From NCBI GenBank assembly GCA_016713305.1, contig JADJPK010000008.1:372001-436000 (forward strand): 64,000 bases of DNA, in the 5' to 3' direction. Position 1 is the first letter of the stretch, and each line of letters opens with the position of its first letter. This DNA is from Betaproteobacteria bacterium (lineage in GTDB: Bacteria > Pseudomonadota > Gammaproteobacteria > Burkholderiales > Ga0077523). This document shows positions 35,062 through 45,906 of the stretch, in pieces. The position numbers and the translations under genes were made by a program. The notes below the pieces were generated by a model. The model was not told the DNA's origin, made no database searches, and saw only the letters and a program-made list of their open reading frames with translations.

Positions 35062-37461
35062 CTACTGCCTCTGCCACTGGGACGCGCCGCTGTCCATGGT
35101 GAGCTGCAGGATGTCCGTGCGCGCGCCCGACGGGGAATCCGGCTCGGCCGGGCGGATCCGGTAGGTACCCAGCGTCGTATGCCCCGACTGGTCGGTCATC
35201 AGCAGCCGTCCTGCCGTGGCCTGGATGCGGCCGTGAGTCAGCACGCGCCCCTCCGAACGGATGTCGTAGCTGCCTGCCGCCTCGATCTCCAGCGAGATGC
35301 GGCGCCGCTGGCCGCGGGGGTCGGCGATCTCCGTCACCCACGTTCCGGCGAGTGCGGCATCCAGGCCGGACCCGGGTTCGGGAATCGGCGCGGACGGTGT
35401 CGCGGATGGCGCCGAGGCGGCAGGTGCCGGCGGTGTCCTGGGAGACAGTGTGCGAGGCAGCGATGATGTCCCCTGCGTCGCGGCTTCCGGTGCGCGTACG
35501 GGTTGAGGCGGTGGAACTGCGACGGCTTCCTTCGGTGCGCCGGCCGCGGCCGTCGACGGCAAGGGACGGGGCACTGCCGTTGCAGGTGGGCCGGCGTCAG
35601 CCGCTCGCGGCAGCGCCGGGGGCCGAGCCGCCGGGACAGGTGGCAGGCTCGAAGCCTGGGCGGACTGCGCGGCGGACGCCTTCAGCGAGGCCAGGCTGAC
35701 CGGAACCGACGCACCGGATACCGGCAGGACGGCCGTGTAGACGAGCGCATCGGACTCCGCCGGGTCGAGCCTGCCCATCAAGGCGGCATGATCGCGCCGG
35801 AGCGCCGTGATCTCCGCCGATGCACCGCGCGGTTCGAGCCACTGCGCGAGCAGCGGCCGCAGACGCAGAATCAGACCCGAATCGGCGGCGGAACGCGGCA
35901 GCCCGGCGGCGGCCATACCATCGTCCATCGCCAGGCGGGCTTCTTCCAGGGCCAGCGCGGCCCTTGCGGACACGATGGCCTCCGCCGTCTGCCCCGCCGC
36001 CTGATGCGCCACGGCGCGATAGGCATCCAGTCGAGGTTCGTCCGGGACGTTCCGCTTCGCTTCGGTCAGCAATGCGAGGGCTTCGTCGATCCGGCCGCGC
36101 TCGATGCGGTCCCAGACGCGCTCGAGATCCCACGCCACTGTCGTGTGCAGGAGCCTGGCGGCCGCTGAGCGGGCGCGCAGCAGTGCGTCCTCCTGACCAT
36201 GCGCGGCCAGCACGTCGATCAGCGCTCCATGCGCCTCCAGGGATCCCGGTTCCCGCTGCACTGCCTTCTGCAGGACGGCGAGCGCGTCCGCCGGACGGTT
36301 CCGGGACAGCCAGATCTCCGCCTGGAACACCTCGGCTTCCACGCGTCCCGCTCCCGCCTGCGCCGCTCGCTGAAAGAGCGTGGCGCTCTCTCGCCTCGAA
36401 GCGGCTGCCTTGTTCTCCAGCGTGTCGGCGAGATGAAGGTCTCGGCTGCCCGGCGCGGGACACGGTGCCGGAGACAATTCGCCCGGACGCGGTGCGCGTG
36501 CGGTGCCCGGCCGCGTCGCGGTGCAGACCGGCACCCGCAGCGAGCGCGCCTGCTGCGTCCAACGGGCGATGCGCTGCTGACGGATCCAGGCGAGCGCGCG
36601 GGCAGCCTCGGGCGAGTCGCCCGCGCCCTGGAGACGGCGGACGAACTGATCGGCAGGATCGTCCTGGCCCAGCCGGGACAGCGCCACGGCCTTGAGTGCC
36701 AGCGCCCGTACGTGTCTCGCATCGATCTTGAGCGCTTCGTCGGCGGCCGCGCGTGCGGCGAGGAGTTCCTCGTACTCCGCCGCCCAGGGACGCCATGGCA
36801 TCTGCGCGCCTGCCGGGGGCGGGGCTTCGCTTCGCTGCCGCACATTCGATTCCCGCACGAGAAATTCCGCGAGATCGACGTACCGCTCGACGTTGGCGGG
36901 TTCCGCACGCGCGGCGGCCGCCAGCTGGCCCAGGCGGTCCTGGTACCACTCCTCGTAGCGCCGGTGGTGGCTCGCAGCGGAACGCAGCAGCGCGCCCCCG
37001 AGCGAGCGCAAGCGGTCTGCGGGCTCGCCGGCGGCGGCGGCCCGGTCCAGGTCCGCACGCCTTGCCTCGGGAGTCGCGGCTCCGTCGTCGCGGGCGGATT
37101 CGAGCGTGAGCAGTTCGCCGGCCTGCGCCGCCGCCTTGGGATCGAGGGCCTTGAGCGCTTCGAGATCGAGCTTCGCGCGGGTGAAGTCACCGGTGCGTGC
37201 CGCGGCGATCGCCCGGCCAGCATGCGCCTGCAGGAGCAGCGGATCCTGCACGAGCGCTTCGGTGAAGAGGCGGCGGGCGGTGGCGGGCCGGCCCAGCGCC
37301 AGCCAGCACTGCGCCCGGGCATTGAGCGAGACGGCGTCGGGCGTCGCGGCCGGGGCAGGCGCCGCCGCCAGGAGGCGTTCGCAGTCGCCGGCGGCGGCGA
37401 TCGCGAAGGGTGACACGAGGCAGGTGAGGGCGGCGAACGCGAGCCGCGGAACGATGCGCAT
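35062..37461 (-). CDS. Exported TPR protein with Pro/Ala-rich linker and C-terminal beta domain
   Basis: The 799-residue protein has a signal peptide (to about residue 23, AIAAAG) and then a long array of helical TPR-like repeats (for example ARAQCWLALGRPATARRLF, AEVFQAEIWLSRNRPADAL, LEAHGALIDVLAAHGQ). A Pro/Ala-rich linker spans about residues 600-690. The last 100 residues form a small beta-strand domain (LAGTWVTEIADPRGQRRRISLEIEAAGSYDIRS) that resembles lipocalin/META-like domains. It is probably periplasmic and a scaffold; the partner is unknown. It starts 6 bases downstream of the FMN dehydrogenase stop on the same strand. Confidence 0.72.
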   Translation of the reverse strand: MRIVPRLAFAALTCLVSPFAIAAAGDCERLLAAAPAPAATPDAVSLNARAQCWLALGRPATARRLFTEALVQDPLLLQAHAGRAIAAARTGDFTRAKLDLEALKALDPKAAAQAGELLTLESARDDGAATPEARRADLDRAAAAGEPADRLRSLGGALLRSAASHHRRYEEWYQDRLGQLAAAARAEPANVERYVDLAEFLVRESNVRQRSEAPPPAGAQMPWRPWAAEYEELLAARAAADEALKIDARHVRALALKAVALSRLGQDDPADQFVRRLQGAGDSPEAARALAWIRQQRIARWTQQARSLRVPVCTATRPGTARAPRPGELSPAPCPAPGSRDLHLADTLENKAAASRRESATLFQRAAQAGAGRVEAEVFQAEIWLSRNRPADALAVLQKAVQREPGSLEAHGALIDVLAAHGQEDALLRARSAAARLLHTTVAWDLERVWDRIERGRIDEALALLTEAKRNVPDEPRLDAYRAVAHQAAGQTAEAIVSARAALALEEARLAMDDGMAAAGLPRSAADSGLILRLRPLLAQWLEPRGASAEITALRRDHAALMGRLDPAESDALVYTAVLPVSGASVPVSLASLKASAAQSAQASSLPPVPAARPPALPRAADAGPPATAVPRPLPSTAAAGAPKEAVAVPPPQPVRAPEAATQGTSSLPRTLSPRTPPAPAASAPSATPSAPIPEPGSGLDAALAGTWVTEIADPRGQRRRISLEIEAAGSYDIRSEGRVLTHGRIQATAGRLLMTDQSGHTTLGTYRIRPAEPDSPSGARTDILQLTMDSGASQWQRQ

Positions 37462-37467
37462 GACCGG

Positions 37468-38613
37468 CTACGTGGGGGCGAGGCAGCTCCGATCCAGCTG
37501 GTCGACCCCGGTCCGGCCGAGCAGAGCCACGGCCAGATCGAATTCATGGCGCAGGATCGCCAGTGAACGGGCCACGCCGGGTTCGCCGCCCGCCGCCAGT
37601 CCGTAGAGCCATGCACGTCCGATCATGCAGGCGCGGGCGCCGAGACACAGCGCCTTCACGATGTCCGAACCGCGCCGCACGCCGCCGTCGAGGATCACTT
37701 CGGCCCGGTCGCCCACCGCATCCGCCACCTCCGGCAGCGCGCGGATGGAGGACATCGCTCCGTCGAGCTGACGGCCGCCGTGGTTCGAAACGATGATGGC
37801 GTCGGCCCCGTGGTCGACCGCCGCGCGTGCATCCTCGCCCGTGAGAATTCCCTTTACCGCCACCGGTCCGCCCCACGCGTTCTTGAACCACTCGAGGTCC
37901 TTGTAGCTCACGGAGGGATCGAACTGCCCGCCGATGAAGCGGGTGATCGTCATGGCCTCGCCGGTCGACAGGGCGCTGCCGGCGAAGTTGCCATAGGTGA
38001 CCCTCGGGCCGAGTCCCACGTCCAGCAGCCAGCGCCAATGGAGCGCGAAATCGAGCAACGTGTCGAGCGAAAAGCGTGGCGGCACGGTGAATCCGTTTCG
38101 CATGTCGCGCTCGCGCGGCCCCTGCACCTTGGTGTCCACGGTGAGGACCAGCGCCCTGCATCCGGCGGCCTTGGCGCGCTCGATGAACGTGCGGGTGAGC
38201 TCGCGATCGCGCAGGACGTAGAGCTGGAACCAGCGGGTGACGGAGGACGCCGCGGCGATGTCCTCGATGCTGCAGGTGGACATGCAGGACAGGCAGTAGG
38301 GCACGCCGGCAGCGGCTGCGGCCCGGGAGGCCGGAAGCTCGCCGCGGCGATGCGTGATGCCGGCCAGCCCGGTGGGCGCGAGCACCACGGGAAACGCGGC
38401 AGGCGCGCCGAGGATCGTCGTGGCCGTGGACCGTTCGGAGATGTCCGTCAGCATGCGGGGCCGGAACGCATATCGCGCGAAATCCGCGCTGTTCGCACGC
38501 AGCGTGATCTCGTCCTGGGCGCCGCCGTCGACGAACTCGAAGATGACCCGCGGCAGCCGCTTGCGGGCGGCCGAACGCAGATCGGCAATGTTGTACAGGC
38601 GTTGGAGATTCAA
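37468..38613 (-). CDS. FMN-dependent alpha-hydroxy acid dehydrogenase (L-lactate dehydrogenase/glycolate oxidase family)
   Basis: The 381-residue protein matches the family from the N-terminus (LQRLYNIADLRSAARKRLP, FVDGGAQDE) through the FMN-binding barrel (LAPTGLAG, QLYVLRDRE, ILTVDTKVQGPRERD) to the active site SNHGGRQLDGA, with the catalytic His and Arg, and the phosphate loop DGGVRRGSDIVKALCLGA. It oxidises an (S)-2-hydroxy acid, passing electrons to quinone, cytochrome or oxygen; substrate not fixed. No ATG fits, so TTG 38613 is taken as start because it directly precedes the conserved N-terminus. Confidence 0.9.
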   Translation of the reverse strand: MNLQRLYNIADLRSAARKRLPRVIFEFVDGGAQDEITLRANSADFARYAFRPRMLTDISERSTATTILGAPAAFPVVLAPTGLAGITHRRGELPASRAAAAAGVPYCLSCMSTCSIEDIAAASSVTRWFQLYVLRDRELTRTFIERAKAAGCRALVLTVDTKVQGPRERDMRNGFTVPPRFSLDTLLDFALHWRWLLDVGLGPRVTYGNFAGSALSTGEAMTITRFIGGQFDPSVSYKDLEWFKNAWGGPVAVKGILTGEDARAAVDHGADAIIVSNHGGRQLDGAMSSIRALPEVADAVGDRAEVILDGGVRRGSDIVKALCLGARACMIGRAWLYGLAAGGEPGVARSLAILRHEFDLAVALLGRTGVDQLDRSCLAPT

Positions 38614-38711
38614 GGCGCGAGTCCCCGGGCCCGGGTCCCCAGGGGAGCGCCGCGGCGCGGGCGGCCGGTTCTCGGGCAGGCGTCGACGTGGAGAGAAGCG
38701 GGTTTTCCCCC

Positions 38712-38739
38712 GGGACCAGGGACCAGGGTCTCGGGTCTC
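38712..38739. repeat. Short heptamer repeat: two GGGACCA and two GGGTCTC units
   Basis: Four adjacent heptamers overlap the sulfatase stop codon and lie in the 124-base gap before the FMN dehydrogenase gene. On the other strand the units read TGGTCCC and GAGACCC, close to the CCCTRGA/TAGACCC units at 4041-4137. A further GC-palindromic stretch (CCCCGGGCCCGGG) lies in the same gap near 38,622-38,636. Confidence 0.6.
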
Positions 38740-40264
38740 ATCTGGCCCCCTGCGGCCGGTCCGCGCGTTCCACGGTGAGGGACGGGTCGTTGCGCGAGTC
38801 CGTCCGGGCGGTCGCGCCATGCCGAAGGGGATTCGCGCCCCAGACCGTGGGCAGATCGCGCTTGCGGGCGCGGGCGAGGTCCTCGAGGTGCCGCGAAGGC
38901 GCCATCTCCCACGCGAAATCCGTCAGCTTGCGCAGGAGTTCCTGCACGAGCTGAGGGTTGCGCTCGGCCGCGTTGTCTTCCTCCGCCGGGTCGTGCGGAA
39001 TGTCGTAGAGCTCCGTTCTGGACGGCAGCGTGGAGTACACCACGAGCTTCCAGTCGCCGGAGCGGATCGAGGCGCGCAGATCCTCGACAGTGAGCGGCAC
39101 GTCCTTGCGCGTGCCGAGCTTGCCCTCCTTGATCACGGGCCACTGGTCGATGCCGTCCAGCGGCTTGCGCTGATCCAGACCGGCCCCCGCCTGAGCCAGC
39201 AGCGTCGGATAGAGGTCGGTCACGTGGATGAGCGCGTTGGTCACTCCCGCCTCCAGCCCCCGGGGCCACTTGACCAGCGCCGGAACGCGCACGCCGCCTT
39301 CGTAGACACTGCCGGCGCCGTCGCGGTAGGGGCCGTTGTCGGCGGCGGCCACGGCGAGGTCGCCGTCGCCCGTCGGAAACTTGTGCGCCACGGCGCCGCC
39401 GTTGTCGCTGTGGAAGACCAGCAGCGTGTCCTCCAGCATTCCCTTCTTCTGGAGCGCCGCGAGGATCTGCCCGACGGCATCGTCCAGCGCGCTCACCATG
39501 CCTGCGTACGTCCGCCGGATCTCGTCCCCGATGTGCGCGTTGCGGTCGAGGAATTCGCGCGGCGCCTGCAGCGGAGCGGCCGGTGCGTTGAACGACACGA
39601 ACAGGAACAGCGGCTTGGACGGATCGTGGCCCGCGACGACGGACGCGGCTTCCTTGCCGATGAGAGCGGTGTCGTATCCGGTTTCCTTGACCGGCTTGTC
39701 CTGGCGGTACCAGTCCGGCCCGTTGTCGCCGCGGCGGGTGAAGTGGTCGACGCCGCCGGCGAGCGTGCCGTAGAAGTGGTCGAAGCCCCGTCGAAGCGGC
39801 CAGAACCCGGGTTGGGCATGGCCCAGCTGCCACTTGCCGACGAAGGCGGTGCGATATCCCGATTCCTTCAGGGCCTGGGCCAGCGTCCGCTCTTCCACCG
39901 GCAGGCCGTACGTGCTCTGCGGGAGGATCGACTGGGTCTGCAGTCCGTAGCGGAAGGGATAGCGGCCCGTCATCACCGCCGCCCGGGTCTGGCTCGAATG
40001 GGGCTGGACATAGAACTGATTGAGGCGCACCGCGCCGTCGGCGATCCGGTCGATGTTCGGCGTGCGGATTTCCTTGCCGAGGTACCCGAGATCCTGCCAG
40101 CCCAGATCGTCCGGCATGAGGTACACGATGTGCGGGCGCTGCGCTGCCTGTGCCGGCAGGAAGGGGCAGGCGGTGATGGCTGCAACGAGGGCGAAGACAA
40201 GTGCGTTCGCCGGCTTCCCGGCGATGCCGCCTCTGCGCCGGGCCGGGGAAGAAGCAATCGTCAT
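38738..40264 (-). CDS. Exported sulfatase (arylsulfatase B-like) with atypical active-site motif
   Basis: The 508-residue protein has a signal sequence (core at residues ~22-38) and the alkaline-phosphatase-fold sulfatase core: metal-binding PDDLGW near residue 51 and SDNGGA near residue 290. The catalytic segment reads VQPHSSQTRAAVMTGRYPFRYGLQ in two halves; at the position of the formylglycine motif C-x-P-x-R it has S-S-Q-T-R. The residue that is normally modified is Ser, as in Ser-type sulfatases, but the motif's Pro is Gln, so maturation may be unusual or absent. It probably acts in the periplasm on an unknown sulfate ester. Confidence 0.85.
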   Translation of the reverse strand: MTIASSPARRRGGIAGKPANALVFALVAAITACPFLPAQAAQRPHIVYLMPDDLGWQDLGYLGKEIRTPNIDRIADGAVRLNQFYVQPHSSQTRAAVMTGRYPFRYGLQTQSILPQSTYGLPVEERTLAQALKESGYRTAFVGKWQLGHAQPGFWPLRRGFDHFYGTLAGGVDHFTRRGDNGPDWYRQDKPVKETGYDTALIGKEAASVVAGHDPSKPLFLFVSFNAPAAPLQAPREFLDRNAHIGDEIRRTYAGMVSALDDAVGQILAALQKKGMLEDTLLVFHSDNGGAVAHKFPTGDGDLAVAAADNGPYRDGAGSVYEGGVRVPALVKWPRGLEAGVTNALIHVTDLYPTLLAQAGAGLDQRKPLDGIDQWPVIKEGKLGTRKDVPLTVEDLRASIRSGDWKLVVYSTLPSRTELYDIPHDPAEEDNAAERNPQLVQELLRKLTDFAWEMAPSRHLEDLARARKRDLPTVWGANPLRHGATARTDSRNDPSLTVERADRPQGAR

Positions 40265-40463
40265 GGTCGCGGATGTTACACCGCGCTCCCCCCGCGACGC
40301 ATCGCGCGGGAGCGCCTGTCCTCGACAATCGGGCCTTGTCCATGCCCGGACTTCCGAGACATTCCGGAGGGCGAAGGGCGGAGTGTTTCCTGTCCCTCGT
40401 CTGCGCGGCGGAACCCCCCGAACGGGACCGCGAAGGGCGGCGGCCCTGTGCTAGCATCGAACC

Positions 40464-42056
40464 ATGAGCGAGCGCACTGCCGGCATGGACGGAACACTCC
40501 AGCGAACACTCGAGGCCGTCGGTGCGCGGGTGCGGCTGCAGCACGCCATCGAGATCGGCCTGCTCGCTCTTTCGGCGCTCCTCGCCATCGGCACCGTCAT
40601 GGTGGTACTGGGCGCCATCCTCTCCGGCACGCCGCTCGCCCGCTGGCCCCTGTACGGCGGCCTCTTCCTGATCGCGGGTGCACTCTTCCTGTTCGGACGC
40701 GCCGCCCTGCGCTCCGTCTCGCTCGAGGAAGCCGCGGGCATTGCAGACGACGCGGCGCAGTTGCGCGACGAGCTCAAGTCCACGCTGTGGTTCTCCCGGT
40801 CCGGGGAGAGCTCGCCCTGGGTCGCCGTCCTGCTGCAGCGATGCTCGGCCACCGTTCGCGGGCTGGATGCCGGCAAGCTCGTGCCGCTGCGGCTGCCGTC
40901 CACGGTCTGGGCGGTCGTCATCCTCGGCGTCGTGCTGGCCGCCGCCGTGATCCTGTCCCCGCATTTCGCATCGCATGCTTCCGATCGCCCCGAGTCCTCC
41001 TCAGCGGCGCAACCAGCGCGCCCGCCCGCGGCCCCCCCGCCTGGGCAGGCGGTCATAGAGGAGGCGCTCGCGTCGGCGGATGCCGCCGCCAGGGAGCGCC
41101 TGGAACGTACGCTGGCGGCGCTGCAGGATCCGCAGCGCAGCGCCGAGGAAAAGCGCAGGGCGGTGGAGGAGGCGCGGCAGATCGCCGGGCAGCGCGCGCT
41201 GGAAGCCGCCGCGAGCCGTGAGCAGATGCGCAGCCTGGCCGAAAGTCTGGAAGACCGGAAGGGGTTCGAGGAAGTGGCGCAGGCCCTGCGGTCGGGCGAC
41301 GCGAAGGCCGCGGCCGAACTGTTGCGCCAGCGCATGCCGTCCCAGGATCCGGCGGAGGCCTCCGGCGGCGAAAAGGGCGGATCGGCCTCGGCCGCCGCGG
41401 CGCCGGATCAGGCGGCCATGGACCAGCTCAAGGAATCCATGGAATCGCTGTCGCGCAACGACGGTTCGCAGGCCGAGACGGAGGGCCGGCTGTCGAAGGC
41501 GGTGCAGAATCTGGAGGAGATCTCCCGCCGGCTCGATGCCGCGGCGGCGCTCAATCGCGCCGCGCGCAAGCTCGCCGCCGTGTCCACGGCCCTTGAAGCG
41601 CGAGACGACCCTGCGCGCGGCGCGTTTCGGACGCCAGCAGGGGCAAGGCAATCCCAGCGAGTCGGCCGAGACCGGCGATGCCGAAATGAAGGGCGGATCC
41701 ATGTTCCGCCTCGGCGCCCTGGCCCAGGAGAAGCCCAAGGCGCCCGGCCAGGAGTCGAGCCGCTCGGGCGAGGCCTCGGGTCACGCGCCGGGCGATCCCG
41801 TGGTGGGCGACGAGGCCACCCGCATCCAGGCGAAATACAAGCGCGAGACGGTGAAGGGGCAGGAGGCCGACGGCAACGAAGGCACCGACTCGGCGTTCTA
41901 CGCCGCGAGCCGCCAGGCGGACGCGCGCGTGGAGTACCAGGCAGTGGAGGGGCGCTACCGCCACGTGGGCGAGGAGGCGCTGAGCCCGGAGCGGATCGCG
42001 CTCCGGCATCGAAACCAGGTGAAGGGATTCTTCCCCGAGAACGCGGAGAACGCGAA

Positions 42057-42060
<4 letters not shown>
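40464..42060 (+). pseudogene. Membrane-anchored coiled-coil protein of the MoxR-VWA operon, one frameshift
   Basis: The N-terminal part from ATG 40464 has three predicted membrane helices (residues ~33-55, 62-80 and 147-168) and a long Ala/Glu/Arg-rich coiled-coil tail (residues ~185-380). Near 41,600 the frame shifts; the C-terminal part (QQGQGNPSESAETGD, then LSPERIALRHRNQVKGFFP) continues one frame over to TGA 42060. The plan resembles the DUF4175-type proteins that precede MoxR-DUF58 genes in other proteobacteria, but I cannot confirm the family. The stop overlaps the MoxR start by GTGA. Confidence 0.68.
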
Positions 42061-43052
<992 letters not shown>

Positions 43053-43216
43053 AGAACCCGCAGCCGCGCATGCCTGGGAGAGCACACGCCCGCTGATCCG
43101 ATGGGAAACCGCCGGGCGCCAGTCCGCGTCCGGCGGGGCCGCCCGGCCGTTGCGCCGTCCGGCCACCGACATTCCGCGAGCCGTTCCGATCCGCACCGAG
43201 TTCCCCTCACGTTCCG

Positions 43217-44110
43217 ATGCCCACCCGACACACTCTGTTCACCGAAGATTTCCTGCGCCGCCTGGAACATCTGAACGTCGTGACGCGCAAGCCTGCCGCG
43301 GGACACCTGCGCGGCTCCCACCGGTCGCGCCGGACCGGCACGGGCATGGTCTTCGCCGACTACCGCCAGTATTCGAGCGGCGACGACACCCGCAATCTGG
43401 ACTGGGGCATCTACATGCGGCTCGACCGGCTCATCCTCCGGCTGTTCGAGGAGGAGGCCGACCTGCCGGTGTACGTGTTCATCGACTCCAGCGCCTCCAT
43501 GGCGCACGGCACTCCGCGCAAGTTCGACTTCGCGCGGCAGATCGGCGCGGCGCTCGCGTACCTGGCCCTGCTCAACTACGACCGCGTGAGCGTCGTCGCG
43601 TGGGCCGACGGCATCGCAGCGGAGCTTCCGGCCCGCCGCGGCAAGACCCAGGTATGGCCCATGTTCCGCTTCCTCGAAGGCATCGAACCTTCGTCCGGCA
43701 CGGACCTCAACAGCGCGGCCCGCGCGTACTTCGGCGCACGGCGCACCCGCGGGCTCGTGATCCCGATCAGCGATTTCCTGGAAGAAAGGCGGTCCTCGTT
43801 CGCGCCTTGCGTCCAGTGGCTGCGGCAGTTCCGGCACGAAGTCGTGGCGTTCCAGGTGCTGCCGCCCGAGGAGATGAATCCGGAACTGCCGGAGAACATC
43901 GTGCTGGTGGATGATGAGACCGGCGACAGCCTGCCGCTGGAGGTCACGCCCGAACTGATGCGGGACTATCGCGCGGCCCTGCACGCGCATTGCCAATCGA
44001 TCGAGACGGAGTGCCGGCGCCAGGGCTGGTCGTACCTGCTGGCGCGCACCGATGCGCCGTTCGAGGATCTGATGCTCACGGCGCTGAGAAGAGAAGGCGT
44101 GCTGCGATGA
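43217..44110 (+). CDS. DUF58 domain protein (VWA-like)
   Basis: The 297-residue protein shows the DUF58 signature, RSRRTGTGMVFADYRQYSSGDDTRNLDW split here as RSRRTGTGM and YSSGDDTRNLDWG, then a VWA-like fold with the MIDAS-type VFIDSSASMAHG near residue 95. It is predicted cytoplasmic or membrane associated. DUF58 proteins sit between MoxR and VWA genes and are thought to be MoxR partners. It starts 164 bases after the MoxR stop and overlaps the next gene by ATGA. That 164-base gap shows no other feature. Confidence 0.9.
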   Translation: MPTRHTLFTEDFLRRLEHLNVVTRKPAAGHLRGSHRSRRTGTGMVFADYRQYSSGDDTRNLDWGIYMRLDRLILRLFEEEADLPVYVFIDSSASMAHGTPRKFDFARQIGAALAYLALLNYDRVSVVAWADGIAAELPARRGKTQVWPMFRFLEGIEPSSGTDLNSAARAYFGARRTRGLVIPISDFLEERRSSFAPCVQWLRQFRHEVVAFQVLPPEEMNPELPENIVLVDDETGDSLPLEVTPELMRDYRAALHAHCQSIETECRRQGWSYLLARTDAPFEDLMLTALRREGVLR

Positions 44111-45906
44111 GCTTTGCCGGTCTGGCGCCCGCCGTCGCGTGGGTCCTGGCCGCGATGGCGGCCGCTGCGGTGGTCGGGCTGTACCTCTTGCGTCCCCCTC
44201 CGCAGCGCGTCGCCGTGCCGTCCCTCGTGCTGTGGCAACGCATCGCCGGCGTGCGCCGCCGCCTCGCGCAGCGCTGGCGGTGGTGGCTGTCGCTGCTGCT
44301 CGCGCTGGTCATCGCGACCCTGCTCGCACTGGCGGCGATGCGTCCCGAAGCGGCAGGCAGCAGCACGGGCGCCCGCGATCTGGTCGTCGTGGTGGACAAC
44401 TCGATCACCATGAACGCCATGCGGTCCGACGGCAAGACCCGTTTCGAACATGCGGTCGCTGCGGCCCGGTCGGCCATCCGGAAGGCGCCGCCCGGCACGC
44501 GCTTTCTCGTGTCGGACACGCTGCGTCTGGCGTCCACCGGCGGCTTCGTGCAGAGCGAGGCCGCGTTGCGCCTGCTGGACTCGATGGAAGCGGGCAACGG
44601 GACGAAGGCCTGGTTTCCGGAGCTCGAACTGCTCCCCGAGGCCGCGCGGGAACGCGATGTCCTCTTCTTCACCGATGGCGTGACTGCGGTCGCCCATCCG
44701 GCCGCGGTCACCACGGTGTCCTCGTTCGAACGCGCGCCGAACCTCGGCATCACGGCATTCAATCTGCGGCCGCTGCCCACCGACGCGACGCGCTACGAAG
44801 CGTTCGTCGAGGTGGGCAATGCGGCGACGGTCGCCGTGGAGGCAACGGTCACCGTTTCCGGCCCCGGCCGCGATCCCAGATCGAAGCCCGTGCGCCTGCC
44901 GCCGCGCGGCTTCGCCACCGTATCGGTGCCCGTGGCCGACTTCGGCGGAGGCGCCCTGCAGGCCACGGTGGAAAGTGCCGACGACCGGCTCGCGCTGGAC
45001 GACCGGGCCTACGCGTTCCTTCCCTTCAACCGCAGCATGCGGGTGGCGCTGGTCACCGCCGGCAATGCACCGCTGGAAGCGGCGTTGCGTCTCGATCCGC
45101 GCTTGCGGCTCACGGTGCTCTCGCCGTCGCAGTACGCGGCGAAGGGCGGATACGACGCGTACGTGTTCGACCGCTTCGCACCGGCCGCCGCTCCCCTGGC
45201 CCCCGTGCTCGCGTTCCGGCCGCCGCAGACGAAATGGCTGGCCGCGCACGGCGGCTCGCTCGCCGCGCCGGTGGCGGGTTCGTGGCTGGCCGATCATCCG
45301 GTACTGGACAACGTGTCGCTGGCCGACGTGCAGATCGACCGGGCGGTGGCGCTGCAAGGCGTCGATGCCCAGTCCGGCGTGCTGGCCCGGACCCCCTCCG
45401 GACAGGCATTGGTGATCGCGTCGGACCGCGCCCCCCGGCGGCTGGCCGTCGGCTTCTCCGGCGAGGATTCCAACTTCGCGTCGCAGGCCTCCTTTCCGGT
45501 CTTTCTCGCCAACGCGATGCAGTGGCTCACCGAGGAAATCCCGCCGCACCACGAGCGGCTCGGCACGTTGCGGGTGCCTCTGGAAAAGGCGCGTGTGAGC
45601 GCGATGAACGCAGGCGCACTGCAGACGCGTGAACTGCCGGGTGCGACGGGTTTCACCGTGAGCGAGCCCGACTTTCTCACGGTGGAGTCTTCCGCCGGGC
45701 GCATGCGGGTGCTGGTCAACGTGCTGGACCCGGCCGTCACGGACATCAATGCCAGTGGGTTGTCTCCGGCGCCTGCGTCGTCCTCCACGGCCGAACCGCA
45801 CGACGGGACGGCCGATGCGCTGCCGCTCGCCTGGTGGCTGCTGCTCGCTGCTGCGGCCGCCCTGGTCGCGGAATGGCTCACCTACCATCGGCGGGTGACC
45901 GTATGA
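44107..45906 (+). CDS. BatA-like membrane protein with VWA domain
   Basis: The 599-residue protein begins with the aerotolerance-regulator N-terminal region: two transmembrane helices (residues ~8-26 and ~58-80) around a conserved PSLVLWQRI segment. A VWA domain follows from about residue 95, with a MIDAS-like VVVVDNSITM, in which the usual DxSxS reads DNSIT. The C-terminal 400 residues look like beta-rich periplasmic domains ending in one membrane helix near residue 577. It is coupled by 4-base overlaps to both neighbours. The family is inferred to act in the envelope with MoxR. Confidence 0.83.
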   Translation: MSFAGLAPAVAWVLAAMAAAAVVGLYLLRPPPQRVAVPSLVLWQRIAGVRRRLAQRWRWWLSLLLALVIATLLALAAMRPEAAGSSTGARDLVVVVDNSITMNAMRSDGKTRFEHAVAAARSAIRKAPPGTRFLVSDTLRLASTGGFVQSEAALRLLDSMEAGNGTKAWFPELELLPEAARERDVLFFTDGVTAVAHPAAVTTVSSFERAPNLGITAFNLRPLPTDATRYEAFVEVGNAATVAVEATVTVSGPGRDPRSKPVRLPPRGFATVSVPVADFGGGALQATVESADDRLALDDRAYAFLPFNRSMRVALVTAGNAPLEAALRLDPRLRLTVLSPSQYAAKGGYDAYVFDRFAPAAAPLAPVLAFRPPQTKWLAAHGGSLAAPVAGSWLADHPVLDNVSLADVQIDRAVALQGVDAQSGVLARTPSGQALVIASDRAPRRLAVGFSGEDSNFASQASFPVFLANAMQWLTEEIPPHHERLGTLRVPLEKARVSAMNAGALQTRELPGATGFTVSEPDFLTVESSAGRMRVLVNVLDPAVTDINASGLSPAPASSSTAEPHDGTADALPLAWWLLLAAAAALVAEWLTYHRRVTV

